Origin: a virus
DNA: 33,133 bases
Virus record (IMG/VR): IMGVR_UViG_3300049846_001230
Location: 1-33,133 of that record
Direction: 5' to 3' (one strand)
The notes under the pieces were generated by a model. That model was not told the origin of the DNA and did not search any database. It saw nothing but the letters and a program-made list of their open reading frames with translations. Shown piece by piece: positions 1 to 8,283 of the stretch (position 1 is its first letter; every line of letters begins with the position of its first letter). The position numbers and the translations under genes are program-made.

Positions 1-1
1 C

Positions 2-79
2 CAGATGCTCAACACTGCTGCCGGCGATTCTCCTCTTTGTGGCGTTATTTACTGCAAGCTTTTGGTCTACGAGTTGTAA
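2..79 (+). CDS. C-terminal end of an upstream late gene (partial)
   Basis: An open frame enters from the left edge and stops at TAA 77-79, ending in residues KLLVYEL. The next gene starts one base later at ATG 81, the same tight spacing used throughout this operon, which supports it as a real gene end. Only about 25 residues are visible, so no product can be assigned. By position it would be a late structural gene just before the internal virion proteins. Confidence 0.45.
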   Translation, partial: QMLNTAAGDSPLCGVIYCKLLVYEL

Positions 80-80
80 A

Positions 81-521
81 ATGGGTGATACTTTATTGTC
101 TAAAAGCTTAGTGCAGAGTTCTGATGGGTCACAGTTTCAAGATCCTTTTCAGGTTGCTCGAAGCAAGTTTGAGAGTCAGCAGGAGCTTAGTTCTTCTCCT
201 ATGGAAGCAAGCTCCGATCAGCCTCCTATGTTTAATCCTGCATCGGCTCAAGAGGTTCAAGCCTATAGCGCTTCTGGGCTCTCTGATGTTTTAAGAAAAG
301 CAGGGATTGATGATAGGGGTTTAGCCTTAAATGAAATCGGAAGGTTTCAGCTTATAGGAAGGCTGAAGCAGAAATTCGGAGAGCAGTTTCAGCAGAACTC
401 TCAGGCTTTGGATGTTCTTAAGGCTTTCAACGATCAGCTAAATGGTTCAGAAGATAAATCCAGCATGACTGCTGCTGTTTCTGGAGCAGACAGGACGCTT
501 AAAGCAATCTTGGGTGGTTAA
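81..521 (+). CDS. Small virion-associated protein, paralogue of the 1748-2026 product
   Basis: The product has 146 residues and no recognised family. The N-terminal half is Ser/Gln-rich and probably disordered. The C-terminal half is helical and carries NEIGRFQLIGRLKQKFGE, matched in the 92-residue product at 1748 by NRIGKFRLIQALQVRFGD, so the two are paralogues. A GTG start at 39 would also keep the frame open, but it has no ribosome site and overlaps the preceding gene. ATG 81 follows that gene's stop by one base and has GAG at a usable distance. The stop overlaps the next start (TAATG at 519-523). Its place before the ejection-type genes suggests a minor virion component; this is inferred. 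Confidence 0.7.
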   Translation: MGDTLLSKSLVQSSDGSQFQDPFQVARSKFESQQELSSSPMEASSDQPPMFNPASAQEVQAYSASGLSDVLRKAGIDDRGLALNEIGRFQLIGRLKQKFGEQFQQNSQALDVLKAFNDQLNGSEDKSSMTAAVSGADRTLKAILGG

Positions 522-940
522 TGGGATATTACATAAAAAACTTTGATAGAACTAACGAAAAAACCATTGAGCTGATTAAGCTTTGGTGGGGCGAGAAAAC
601 TGGAGAGGGCTTGGGGACGATGGCTCTGACTGACTACGGTTTTATGGTGTTTAATGAGTCTCATAGGCCTATAGCGGCTTTGTTTGCCTATCCTGTGATT
701 GGAGGCAGCCTTGCTCTTTTGGGTTTTCCTATAGCTAATCCTAATGTTTTTAGGGATGAGCGCAGGGAGGCTCTTGGGGCTTTAGCTACAGCAGCCGAGT
801 CAGCCATGCGAAAGCTTAATTACAGCTACGTTGTGAGTTATGCTGGAACCAAGGGAGCTAAGGAGCTTTTTTCTAGGCTTGAGTGGTTTAATGCAGAAAC
901 TCAAGTGGAGCTTTTTGTAAAGGATTTAAGAAAGGCGTAA
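521..940 (+). CDS. GNAT-like small internal virion protein (T7 gp13-like position)
   Basis: The product has 139 residues. Its alternating strands and helices, with a central LLGFPIANP stretch, a helix near residues 85-100 and a C-terminal GTKGAKELFSRLEWF, resemble a GCN5-type acetyltransferase fold. No clear acetyl-CoA loop (R/Q-x-x-G-x-G/A) is visible, so catalytic activity is doubtful. T7-like phages carry a small internal virion protein of similar size (gp13, about 138 residues) just before gp14-gp16, which fits this neighbourhood. ATG 521 overlaps the previous stop by one base, and the next gene begins two bases after its stop. The fold is a family-level guess; the operon position is seen. 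Confidence 0.6.
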   Translation: MGYYIKNFDRTNEKTIELIKLWWGEKTGEGLGTMALTDYGFMVFNESHRPIAALFAYPVIGGSLALLGFPIANPNVFRDERREALGALATAAESAMRKLNYSYVVSYAGTKGAKELFSRLEWFNAETQVELFVKDLRKA

Positions 941-941
941 T

Positions 942-1748
942 ATGGGAAGTAGTGGTGGATTTTTTCAAGATGTTTTCGATATAGGTGCTAATATCGCTAC
1001 TGGCGGTATTTATGGAGAATATCAGGCAGCTAACGCTCAGGGAAAAATCGCTGAGCAGCAGATGGCTCAACAGAAAGATGATAGAGCTTTGGCTCTTAGG
1101 TTCGCTGAAGCTACTCCAGAGGAGTTAGCTCAGCTTAACAGATCCATAAGCATCAATGAAGCTGATATTCAACGAAAAGAGAAGCTTCTGGCTTCGGCCG
1201 ACCCTGCTTTGATTGAGGCTGGTACGCAAGCATTAGCGCTTTTGAGGGGAGAGGAGTCTAAGACTTTGGCTCCATTAAGAAATCAGTTTCAGAAACAAGA
1301 GTCAGAGCTAAGAAACAAACTTGCCGCTCAGTTGGGCTCGGGATATGAGACCTCTACAGCGGGAGTTCAGGCTTTGCAAGCTCTTAGAGATTCTCAGTCC
1401 ATGCAGCTTGCCCAAGCTCAGGAAAATACCTTGGGTCAGCTTTTAGGAGTTGCTCAGAATGTATCTGGTCAGGGCTTTGGAAATGCTATTTCAAACACAG
1501 CGACTCTTGGTCAGCTTTTTGGAGATATTCAGAAGCGCAAGCTTGCAGCACTTCAGGGCTCACCTATCGATACAGCAGGCTCTCAGTTTGTTGGAGATTT
1601 GCAGCGAGCAAGAGCTGGAGTAAAGTCTGCCAAAAAAGGCGCAGAGATAATTGGAACTATTATTGGATCAGCAAGCGGAAACCCTGCTGCTGGAGGAGGC
1701 GGAGGAGGCAGCGCTGGACAAGCCGCTAGCCCGAATCCGTTCGCATAA
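942..1748 (+). CDS. Internal virion / DNA ejection protein (T7 gp14 or P22 gp7-like role)
   Basis: The product has 268 residues. It opens with a Gly-rich hydrophobic stretch (SSGGFFQDVFDIGANIATG), common in ejection proteins that enter the membrane. A long Gln/Ala/Leu-rich helical coiled coil follows at about residues 30-165, then a Gly-run tail (GGGGGGS) and a Pro end. This composition and the place between a gp13-like gene and two large coiled-coil genes match the smallest ejection protein of podoviruses. The gene starts 2 nt after the previous stop, and its last base is the first base of the next ATG (TAATG). The role comes from composition and synteny, not from a catalytic motif. Confidence 0.6.
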   Translation: MGSSGGFFQDVFDIGANIATGGIYGEYQAANAQGKIAEQQMAQQKDDRALALRFAEATPEELAQLNRSISINEADIQRKEKLLASADPALIEAGTQALALLRGEESKTLAPLRNQFQKQESELRNKLAAQLGSGYETSTAGVQALQALRDSQSMQLAQAQENTLGQLLGVAQNVSGQGFGNAISNTATLGQLFGDIQKRKLAALQGSPIDTAGSQFVGDLQRARAGVKSAKKGAEIIGTIIGSASGNPAAGGGGGGSAGQAASPNPFA

Positions 1749-2026
1749 TGAAAGAGAAAATGAGAAACGCAACATTAGGTGAGCTTTTAGGTAAAGCAGG
1801 AAGCAAGGCCGACATAGGCCTTAAAGACCTTCCTATGATCTTGGGCGAAAAAATGCCTGAGCTTCCTAAGAACAGAATTGGAAAATTTAGACTTATTCAG
1901 GCGCTTCAAGTCAGATTTGGGGATGGCTACAGAAACCTTCCTCACATAAAAAGCATTATTGATGAATTTGACAAAGAAGTAGAGACTGAGAATGTAATCA
2001 GGGCAAATATGAAAGGCAGAAACTAA
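1748..2026 (+). CDS. Small virion-associated protein, paralogue of the 81-521 product
   Basis: The product has 92 residues, is helical and basic, and belongs to no family I recognise. Residues about 41-59 (NRIGKFRLIQALQVRFGD) align with the C-terminal half of the 146-residue product at 81-521, and both carry an upstream Leu-rich KAG motif. It lacks the other protein's disordered N-terminal half. It starts on the stop of the preceding gene and is followed after one base by the 401-residue gene, so it sits inside the internal-virion block. A chaperone or minor component of the ejection assembly is possible but not demonstrated. Confidence 0.65.
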   Translation: MKEKMRNATLGELLGKAGSKADIGLKDLPMILGEKMPELPKNRIGKFRLIQALQVRFGDGYRNLPHIKSIIDEFDKEVETENVIRANMKGRN

Positions 2027-2027
2027 T

Positions 2028-3233
2028 ATGGCAAGCATAGTTCAAACCCTAGCAACTCAAGAGAACGATTCTGGCGGAAGCGTTTCCGAATCATTACAAA
2101 GTGGATTAAAAGCTGGGGTTCAGTTAGCAACTGCAAAAGAGCAAGTTGAAACGGCTAAGGTAAAGCTTCAAGAGCAGAAGTCAGATTTGATTGCTAAGCA
2201 GGCTGGAACGGCAAATAGCTTACTAACTAATTTGGCTCGTGCAAATCCGGCAATAGCTAAAAAGATGCTAAAGACTGTAAGGGAGAAGCTCATAAACTTA
2301 GGAGTTGATCCTGATATTGCAGACTATACCATTTCTGACGATGCAAACAGAAAGCGTCAGATTGCTTTTAGTCAGATGGCTGGAAACAAGCTTACTCAGA
2401 ATCCTAATTCTGCTCAGGAATACATGCAGGGTTTAGCTGACTTGGTTGGTTACGACCAGGCTGCTCAGATGTTTGATGCTGAGTTTAAGAGAAGGCAGCA
2501 GGATAAGCAGTTTGCAATCCAAATGTCTAAAGTTGATCAAGCCGAGGCCAAAGCAGAAAGAACTCAAGCTAAGCTTGATGATAGATTGATGAGACAGGAA
2601 ACTCAGGCTCTTTCAAAGCGTCTTGAAGCAGACTCTGTCCCTGAGGTTGTAAACTCAATCAAGCAAATTGATAAGGAGGTCGGAGGGCTTTATTCAGATG
2701 AGGCTTCTGTAAAGTTTGATAAAATAGCTGGCTCGACTGGTTGGTGGGCTGGATTAAAGATTCCATTCACTGAGCTTGCTCCGCTTGAGTCGGCTTTGAT
2801 TGCCGACAAAGACAAGCCATTGTTTCAAGCTGTTGCAGCATTAAGAAATAATTACTTAAAACTTAGATCGGGCGGCGCAGTTACGTCTCCAGAAGCAGAC
2901 AGATTTCTTCAAGAGCTTGGTCAAGGCAATATCAGATCAGGTAAGGACTTGCAAAATGGTATTCAGCTCCTAACTGATGCTATGAGAGAAAAGGTCAAAA
3001 CTATTGAAGCTGGTTATACTCCTGAAGCGGTTAAACTTCTTGCTGAGCGTGGCGCTCCAGTTTCAAGCAAAAACATCCCAAGCGCAGGACAAAAAAAGGA
3101 AGCCGTGATGGCTCCAGATCAGAAGCTTATTGAGTTTGAGGCTTTTTTGGACAAAAAACAGCTAACCCCAGAACAAAAGAAAAAAGCATTAGAGCAATTT
3201 AAGGCAAAACAAGCTACTGCAAAGGGTATGTAA
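2028..3233 (+). CDS. Coiled-coil internal virion / ejection protein, 401 residues
   Basis: The product is strongly helical, with a Gln/Lys/Ala coiled coil at about residues 20-60 and 140-205, and no enzyme motif. A more globular segment (GLYSDEASVKFDKIAGSTGWWAG) lies near residues 220-245. It occupies the slot of T7 gp15 or P22 gp20 between a small and a very large ejection-type protein. The C terminus is Lys/Gln-rich (LTPEQKKKALEQFKAKQ). ATG 2028 follows the previous stop by one base, and the stop overlaps the next ATG (TAATG at 3231-3235). The ejection role is inferred from order and composition. Confidence 0.6.
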   Translation: MASIVQTLATQENDSGGSVSESLQSGLKAGVQLATAKEQVETAKVKLQEQKSDLIAKQAGTANSLLTNLARANPAIAKKMLKTVREKLINLGVDPDIADYTISDDANRKRQIAFSQMAGNKLTQNPNSAQEYMQGLADLVGYDQAAQMFDAEFKRRQQDKQFAIQMSKVDQAEAKAERTQAKLDDRLMRQETQALSKRLEADSVPEVVNSIKQIDKEVGGLYSDEASVKFDKIAGSTGWWAGLKIPFTELAPLESALIADKDKPLFQAVAALRNNYLKLRSGGAVTSPEADRFLQELGQGNIRSGKDLQNGIQLLTDAMREKVKTIEAGYTPEAVKLLAERGAPVSSKNIPSAGQKKEAVMAPDQKLIEFEAFLDKKQLTPEQKKKALEQFKAKQATAKGM

Positions 3234-5458
3234 TGGCAGGCATTAAAGGAATGGCGAATCCAGAACAAGTTAAGCCAGTGAGTCCAGAGTTGAATATCCA
3301 GGCTCCTGAGGGCATGAGATTTAGCTCTCCACAAGATCAGTACGTTGATGGTTCTGATGTTGATATTGATTCTTTGGTTGCAGAATTTGAGGGCGGAGTT
3401 CAGGCTCAGTCGATCAATCAGCAACCAGCTCAGGACATTGATATTGATTCGCTTATGAGCGAGTTTGAGCAACAAACTGAGCCTATGGGTTTTCTGGGCG
3501 AAGCCGCTGCTCGTGCTAAATCAAGCTTTGCTATAACTCAAAAAGAGCTTAAGCAATCTTTGGAAGATTCTTACGGCAAGCAGAATGTTCGACAAGTTGG
3601 TGAGGATCTTCAGTACAGGAATGGAACCAAAGGAGACTGGCAGACCTGGGATGCTGGCTTTGAGCCTGTTGGAGATGTTTTAGACTTTACCAGAAGTGTT
3701 GTTGAGGAAGTTCCAGCTAGTGCTGCAACGGCTTTAGCGGCCATTCCTGCTGTCGCTACAGCGATTGGAACTGGAGGAGCTGGGGTTCCTCTTGCTGCCG
3801 GACAAATAGCTGCTGCTAGATCAGCCGGCGGAGTTGTAGGACAAGCTCTTGGAGATGCTGTTCAGGCTCTTGTAGGCATTGAGCGCGATCCAGAAAGATC
3901 GGCAGCAGTTGAATATAGTCTCACGGCCGCTTTGAGTCCGATTGCTGGAGCCATAGGTGATTTTGCAACCAAGAAGCTTGCTCAGAGAACTTCTCAGCAG
4001 GCTAAGCTTTTAGCTCCAAAGGATTTATTTAAATCCGAGGTTGTAAACATTTCTGAGTCGGTTGATTTCCTGAAAAACCAAGGGATGCTTCAAAACATTC
4101 CTGGAACTGACACCCCCTTGATTCTTTCTCAGCTAAACCCATCAAACGCTAGCGCTCAGATGGTTGCTCAAAAAGCCTCTAAGCTGCCTCAGTTCAGACA
4201 AGCCTTAGAGGAGCAAGCCCAAGGCATAGAAAATGGCCTACAGGGCTTTATAAGAGGTTTAGGGAATGTTTTAGGAGAGACTCCTGAGACTGGAACTAAG
4301 TTCAAGAATCTTGTGGTTGAAAACATTAAGCGCGAGGGCAAGCTGATAGGTGATGCAAGGAAGCTTCTGGTTGATCAGGCTGGAAATGCTGAGCTTCCTG
4401 TCCCTAAGCTTAAAAAAGCAGTAGAGAACTATGCTTCTGAGCTTGGGTTTAAAGTCGGCGGGCAGAATGATTTAAAAGCTATGAAAGATTTCTTGGTTGA
4501 AGAACAAGGGTTCAGCAAGCAAGCTGCTGATTTGATTACCAACAAAACCTCCAAGATGCTTGAAAGAGTTACCAACAAAGAAGGCAGAATGACTGCTGAA
4601 GAACTCATGGGAGCGTATGTAGAGCTTAACGGAGCCTATAGGAACGTGGTTGAGCGCGGAATGGATGCTGATCCACTTTTCAGAAGAAAGCTTGGAGAGC
4701 TTAGAAGGTTCATAGCTGATGAGATTACTGAAAAAGTAGGAGTCATAGCTGATCCTGTTGCTAAGTCAAAATATGTAAACAGCCTAGCAGAATACAAGCA
4801 GTTAGTTGAAGCTGCTGATGAGTTCAAGAGTTTATTTAAAAACGAAAAGATTGCATCACACAGCCTGAGCAAGGCCATATTTGATAAAGGCAAAGGCGGT
4901 TTAGATAATCTTGAAGCTGCTAAGGTTTTGCTTAAAGACTCTCCTGAGCTTTTTGATGAAGTAAAAGGAAACTATCTGAAAGAAATCAGAGCTAAGCACT
5001 TTAATTCTGCAACAGGGAAAACCAACTGGAACGGGTTTCTTAAAGACGTAAACAGCTTAGGACCTGAGATGATTGATTCGGCTTTTGGTTCTAATGCTAA
5101 AGAGGGCTTAAAGCACTGGACTACAGTTATGAAAGCTGTAGAGGAAGGCTTGCCTAATCTGGAGAATCCAAAAGAAAAGGCTAAACTTGTTAAAGACCTT
5201 GTGCTTTCAGCTAAGTCTAAAGTTGCAGCAGCTAATACTGCCGTGAGTGAAATCTTAGACTTAGATACCCAGAAGTATTTAGCTCAAGCAATCAGCCGAG
5301 ATGGAATCGAGAGCTTTTTAGCTACTGTCCCAAAAGATCAGAAGTCCTTAGTTCGTTCTATTCTTGAGGGAGTTCAAAAAGGTGCTCAAGCTTCTGCTAT
5401 TGCGCTTCCTGCTGCAACCAGAGAGACAATCAGAGAGAAGCGGGAGACCAAACAGTAA
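3233..5458 (+). CDS. Large internal virion / DNA ejection protein, 741 residues
   Basis: This is the largest virion protein visible. Residues about 35-85 contain two copies of an acidic motif, DVDIDSLVAEFE and DIDIDSLMSEFE. An Ala/Gly-rich hydrophobic stretch near residues 165-205 (AATALAAIPAVATAIGTGG and following) looks membrane-active. The remainder is long helices rich in Lys, Glu and Leu. No lytic transglycosylase motif is evident, unlike T7 gp16. Size, hydrophobic segment and position last in the ejection block suggest the large ejection-channel component. It overlaps the preceding and following genes by one base each. Confidence 0.6.
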   Translation: MAGIKGMANPEQVKPVSPELNIQAPEGMRFSSPQDQYVDGSDVDIDSLVAEFEGGVQAQSINQQPAQDIDIDSLMSEFEQQTEPMGFLGEAAARAKSSFAITQKELKQSLEDSYGKQNVRQVGEDLQYRNGTKGDWQTWDAGFEPVGDVLDFTRSVVEEVPASAATALAAIPAVATAIGTGGAGVPLAAGQIAAARSAGGVVGQALGDAVQALVGIERDPERSAAVEYSLTAALSPIAGAIGDFATKKLAQRTSQQAKLLAPKDLFKSEVVNISESVDFLKNQGMLQNIPGTDTPLILSQLNPSNASAQMVAQKASKLPQFRQALEEQAQGIENGLQGFIRGLGNVLGETPETGTKFKNLVVENIKREGKLIGDARKLLVDQAGNAELPVPKLKKAVENYASELGFKVGGQNDLKAMKDFLVEEQGFSKQAADLITNKTSKMLERVTNKEGRMTAEELMGAYVELNGAYRNVVERGMDADPLFRRKLGELRRFIADEITEKVGVIADPVAKSKYVNSLAEYKQLVEAADEFKSLFKNEKIASHSLSKAIFDKGKGGLDNLEAAKVLLKDSPELFDEVKGNYLKEIRAKHFNSATGKTNWNGFLKDVNSLGPEMIDSAFGSNAKEGLKHWTTVMKAVEEGLPNLENPKEKAKLVKDLVLSAKSKVAAANTAVSEILDLDTQKYLAQAISRDGIESFLATVPKDQKSLVRSILEGVQKGAQASAIALPAATRETIREKRETKQ

Positions 5459-5769
5459 TGAAATTCATTGACGATGCTGCCGTAGATAGTCTTGCTAAAA
5501 GCTCAACCATACTTCAGTGCATGGTTCAGCTCTTAGACTTCGAGTGCAGCAAATATCATGTTCAAGCAGAACTCATAGACGCCGAAAACAACACAGCTTT
5601 GATAAACTGCGACCCCATGACTCCTCAGCAGATTCTTGAAGTCTGCAAGAAAGTAAGCTCGCAGTTCAAAAGAAAAGATGGCAAGTTTTCATGCTTGCCT
5701 AAAGAAAATAACGAAATCTTTGTAGTGTGTGAAGCCGGAAAGCTCGAAGATTACTGTCAGGTTAATTGA
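5458..5769 (+). CDS. Cys-rich hypothetical protein, last gene of the late operon
   Basis: The product has 103 residues and no recognised family. It contains seven cysteines scattered over the chain without a CxxC pair, so a zinc ribbon is not suggested. The secondary structure pattern is mixed alpha/beta (HVQAELIDAENNTALINCD; EIFVVCEAG). It starts on the stop of the 741-residue gene. Its 3' end overlaps the 3' end of the opposing 5762-5980 gene by 8 nt, so the rightward and leftward operons converge with essentially no spacer and no strong terminator. Confidence 0.6.
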   Translation: MKFIDDAAVDSLAKSSTILQCMVQLLDFECSKYHVQAELIDAENNTALINCDPMTPQQILEVCKKVSSQFKRKDGKFSCLPKENNEIFVVCEAGKLEDYCQVN

Positions 5770-5980
5770 TTTCAGACAGAGGGCTGTTCATGCTCTGCAT
5801 TTCAGAAACATAATTTAGAAATCCTGCAACAAAAGCTATCTTAGTGTTTTTGGTTTGCCCTGCTTCAATAATCTGCTTTGATCTTCTGTCGATCTCTCTC
5901 CACTGCTCCATAGTTAGGTCTCCTATGTCTAAAGCCTTGTTGTGATCAAGCTCAATCAAGAACATTCTTTTTTCTATCAT
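5762..5980 (-). CDS. Hypothetical protein, last gene of the leftward operon
   Basis: The product has 72 residues from ATG 5980. A GTG at 5989 would add three residues, but ATG 5980 has AAAGG upstream and overlaps the preceding small gene by one base (TGATG). The sequence is helical (LTMEQWREIDRRSKQIIEAGQTKNTKIAFVA has the rhythm of two amphipathic helices) with no known motif. It ends head-on inside the 3' end of the rightward operon. Function unknown. Confidence 0.6.
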   Translation of the reverse strand: MIEKRMFLIELDHNKALDIGDLTMEQWREIDRRSKQIIEAGQTKNTKIAFVAGFLNYVSEMQSMNSPLSEIN

Positions 5981-6141
5981 CACTTCCACCTTTCAGCTTC
6001 TACTTTTTGATTTCTCTGATCAGCCGAATAAGCCCAAAGTATATTCCAAGCGGTAAAAGCAAGTAGAAATATAATCCCGATAAGAAAAATAAGCAAAGCT
6101 GCAACACATTCATCATGTCCATATTTAGTCCTCCATTTCAT
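5980..6141 (-). CDS. 53-residue single-TM protein
   Basis: This small frame encodes a basic N terminus, one transmembrane segment (about residues 13-36, VAALLIFLIGIIFLLAFTAW) and a charged C-terminal helix. Its TGA overlaps the next gene's ATG by one base, and its ATG lies inside the end of the 26-residue gene upstream. The only visible ribosome site is a weak GAG. A second frame within the same DNA (ATG 6122 to TAG 6000, 40 residues) also encodes a hydrophobic segment and has a stronger GGAGGA site, so which frame is used, or whether both are, is uncertain. Small holin, antiholin or superinfection-type proteins look like this, but no function is assigned. Confidence 0.5.
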   Translation of the reverse strand: MKWRTKYGHDECVAALLIFLIGIIFLLAFTAWNILWAYSADQRNQKVEAERWK

Positions 6142-6205
6142 TGTTTAACTCGTAAGCAATTAAAAGAATAAGAAGTATTCCGATCATTAGCTGTAGTTCA
6201 TTCAT
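6125..6205 (-). CDS. 26-residue single-TM microprotein
   Basis: ATG 6205 overlaps the stop of the metallophosphoesterase gene (ATGAATGA), so it is positioned for coupled translation. The product is MNELQ, then a hydrophobic run of about 14 residues (MIGILLILLIAYEL), then an acidic tail. It is too short for family recognition. It is the first of the very small membrane-type frames filling the interval 5980-6205. Confidence 0.45.
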   Translation of the reverse strand: MNELQLMIGILLILLIAYELNNEMED

Positions 6206-6980
6206 CTTTGTAAATCTTTCCAGCAGCTTTGCATGAGTAGTTGTCAAGTATGTGAACCTTTTCGTGGTAGAAATACTTGGTTTCATTGTCTACAAAAACC
6301 AGCCCAAATCCCATTTGCCATTGGTGATGGCCTTTGACATACCCGAAGATTTTATCGTTACGCTTATCTCCAAGCCAGCCTACTGAAAAGCAAACATGGT
6401 TGGTTCCATCCAGTCCAACCACATGAGACTCCTCAAGTCTGTGGATATGGCCGTAAACCAGAGAGCAGATTGCTTTGCTTGCCGTAGCCTTAGCAGAGTT
6501 GCTTAGCGGCTCGTGGCGGGCTTTCAGAACGCTTCCTCCAACGTCATATTGCTGACTTGGTGAATAAGCATGAAAAGTCCACCCAGATCGCTGATTCATT
6601 TTCAGAATCAGTTCTGTTGACGTTACTCCAAACAATGCTGGGGCTTTGTTGCACAAGTATCTTTCCAGTCTAAACTCATGGTTTCCTTCTATGTAAACCT
6701 TCTTAGCAAACGGGAAAAGAGTATCAAGCTCATCAAGTCCGGCAATTACATCTTGAACCTCTAGGACTAAATTCTGCTGAACCATCGGATGCTTGTCGTG
6801 ACCTGATGTCGCATAGAAGTCTCCATAATCTCCAAGAATCACTATTTCAAAATCAGCTATATGAAAGTATTTTTTCACTATGTCCTGATAGACTCTAATC
6901 ATAAGAGCATAAGCTTTTCTGTCGTGATAGGGTCTGTGGGTGTCTGGAATCAGCAAAACAATTCGTAAAGGCTTGTTCAT
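6198..6980 (-). CDS. Calcineurin-like metallophosphoesterase
   Basis: The product has 260 residues with the full metal-binding set of the metallophosphoesterase superfamily: D13-T-H15, G50-D51-x-x-D54, G99-N100-H101-E, H156 (ARHEP) and G177-H178-x-H180. Both metal sites look intact, so it should hydrolyse phosphodiesters or phosphomonoesters. Relatives in phages include protein phosphatases and nuclease-type enzymes, and the substrate cannot be read from sequence. ATG 6980 is preferred to a TTG one codon earlier. It follows the DUF3987 gene after about 65 nt and overlaps the 26-residue gene, at the end of the replication cluster. Confidence 0.85.
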   Translation of the reverse strand: MNKPLRIVLLIPDTHRPYHDRKAYALMIRVYQDIVKKYFHIADFEIVILGDYGDFYATSGHDKHPMVQQNLVLEVQDVIAGLDELDTLFPFAKKVYIEGNHEFRLERYLCNKAPALFGVTSTELILKMNQRSGWTFHAYSPSQQYDVGGSVLKARHEPLSNSAKATASKAICSLVYGHIHRLEESHVVGLDGTNHVCFSVGWLGDKRNDKIFGYVKGHHQWQMGFGLVFVDNETKYFYHEKVHILDNYSCKAAGKIYKDE

Positions 6981-7044
6981 CAACTACAGGCTAAGTGCTA
7001 AAGCTTAAAACTTTAACATTCTTGAGGTCTAGTTTTCATTTCTG

Positions 7045-8283
7045 CTACAAAGCGGAGTTGTCTAAAACTGCATAAACGATTTGACCTTCGGCAGGAATAA
7101 ACTTGATTTTCTTCATCGTCACAAGAGTTTTCAGATGCTCGTCAAGCTGAGCCGAGGTTGCATGCTTGTAGGTGTAGCGAACTAAATCCTGCTTAGTCCA
7201 CTGAGGTTTTTTTCTCATCACTTCCCAGACAAGACTAAAAGACATCAGGTTCTTGTTTTCTCCAGTTGTACTAAATGGGGCATACATGTCTGATTCGATT
7301 GTTTCGAGAAGCCTACATGCTGCCATCAGGTGTTCTGGAGTTATAATCAGTTCATCGGACTGGTCAGCAGCAAGAACCTGACTTAGCTTCAAACAATGCC
7401 ACATCTTTCTGGAATAATACGAAGCCATCTCTCCCTTAGGGTTCTCATCTATCTTGGCATTACGTTTTTCGAGAATCTCGTTATAAGCCTCTTTAAAGCC
7501 CTTTGTGGTCTTAAACCTTCCAGCCATACTAGCTATGGAGTTTAAATCAGCTATGAGCTTATTACGCTCCTCTGGAGAGTTTTTAGTCCCTACTTCTTCT
7601 TCGTCAAGCCAGCCTAGGTTTCCTCTGAACCTTTCTTTCTCTGAAATAAACAGAACTCTGGAAGCAAATCCCCCTGCTATTCCGTTCTTTCCTATAGCCT
7701 CCATCAGCCATGTCGGAGTAGAGCAGTAGAGCAGGTTTAAGCATGGGTTGAAAATAGTTATGTCTCCTCCGCTGAGCGTTTCCTTATTCCAGCCCTTTTT
7801 CACTGACCAGATATTCGGATCGCCGCAATCGTAGAAGTCAGTAAGAAGCTCCTGCACTCCTCCTAAACCCTTAGCGTCACCTATGGTTACTTTAGCTTCA
7901 GACGAGTAGCTGAAAATGCTTGAGTTCTTATAAACCACTCCTTCATATTCAAAAGTCTTTCTGTTTCCAGCATCAGACATTTGCTTGATTAGGCTTGCTC
8001 CACTCATTTGAGTAGACATGAAGTTCAGCCCATCTACTTCATAAAGCAGTTCCATGATTGCTCTGCCGGCTGTAGATTTATTTGCTATTCCTGAGTCAGC
8101 TATCAGCATCACGAATAGATTCGGAAAGATTACCTGAGTTCCGTTGTAAACTATCCAAGTCCTGCGCTCCAAGCATCCAGCTATTCCTGAGATTGCAGAC
8201 CAAAGGAGAAACTTCTGACTTACTCCTAAGTTTTTGTTGTAGTCCAAAAAGGCTTCAATGAAGCTTGGATAATTCCTAGACAT
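7045..8283 (-). CDS. DUF3987-family primase-helicase-like ATPase
   Basis: The product has 412 residues. The N-terminal helix (FIEAFLDYNKNLGVSQKF), a P-loop-like VMLIADSGIANKSTAG at about residues 58-73, an acidic SYSSEA near 125-130, CLNLLYCSTPTW at 181-192 and an arginine in GGFASRVLF (about R209) match the layout of DUF3987/YfjI proteins. The P-loop keeps K69-S70-T71 but has Asn where Gly normally precedes Lys. The C-terminal part resembles a winged helix (QWTKQDLVRYTYKHATSAQLDEHL). It overlaps the polymerase stop by 8 nt and has GGAGG upstream of ATG 8283. It is probably the replicative helicase or loader, as no DnaB-type helicase is visible. Confidence 0.75.
   Translation of the reverse strand: MSRNYPSFIEAFLDYNKNLGVSQKFLLWSAISGIAGCLERRTWIVYNGTQVIFPNLFVMLIADSGIANKSTAGRAIMELLYEVDGLNFMSTQMSGASLIKQMSDAGNRKTFEYEGVVYKNSSIFSYSSEAKVTIGDAKGLGGVQELLTDFYDCGDPNIWSVKKGWNKETLSGGDITIFNPCLNLLYCSTPTWLMEAIGKNGIAGGFASRVLFISEKERFRGNLGWLDEEEVGTKNSPEERNKLIADLNSIASMAGRFKTTKGFKEAYNEILEKRNAKIDENPKGEMASYYSRKMWHCLKLSQVLAADQSDELIITPEHLMAACRLLETIESDMYAPFSTTGENKNLMSFSLVWEVMRKKPQWTKQDLVRYTYKHATSAQLDEHLKTLVTMKKIKFIPAEGQIVYAVLDNSAL

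Noticed and set aside
39-80. GTG start at 39 for the first complete gene
   Set aside because: It overlaps the preceding frame and has no ribosome site; ATG 81 fits the operon's spacing.
5740-5790. CTGTC/GACAG hairpin at the operon convergence
   Set aside because: A 5-bp stem with a 16-nt loop and no T-run; not a convincing terminator.
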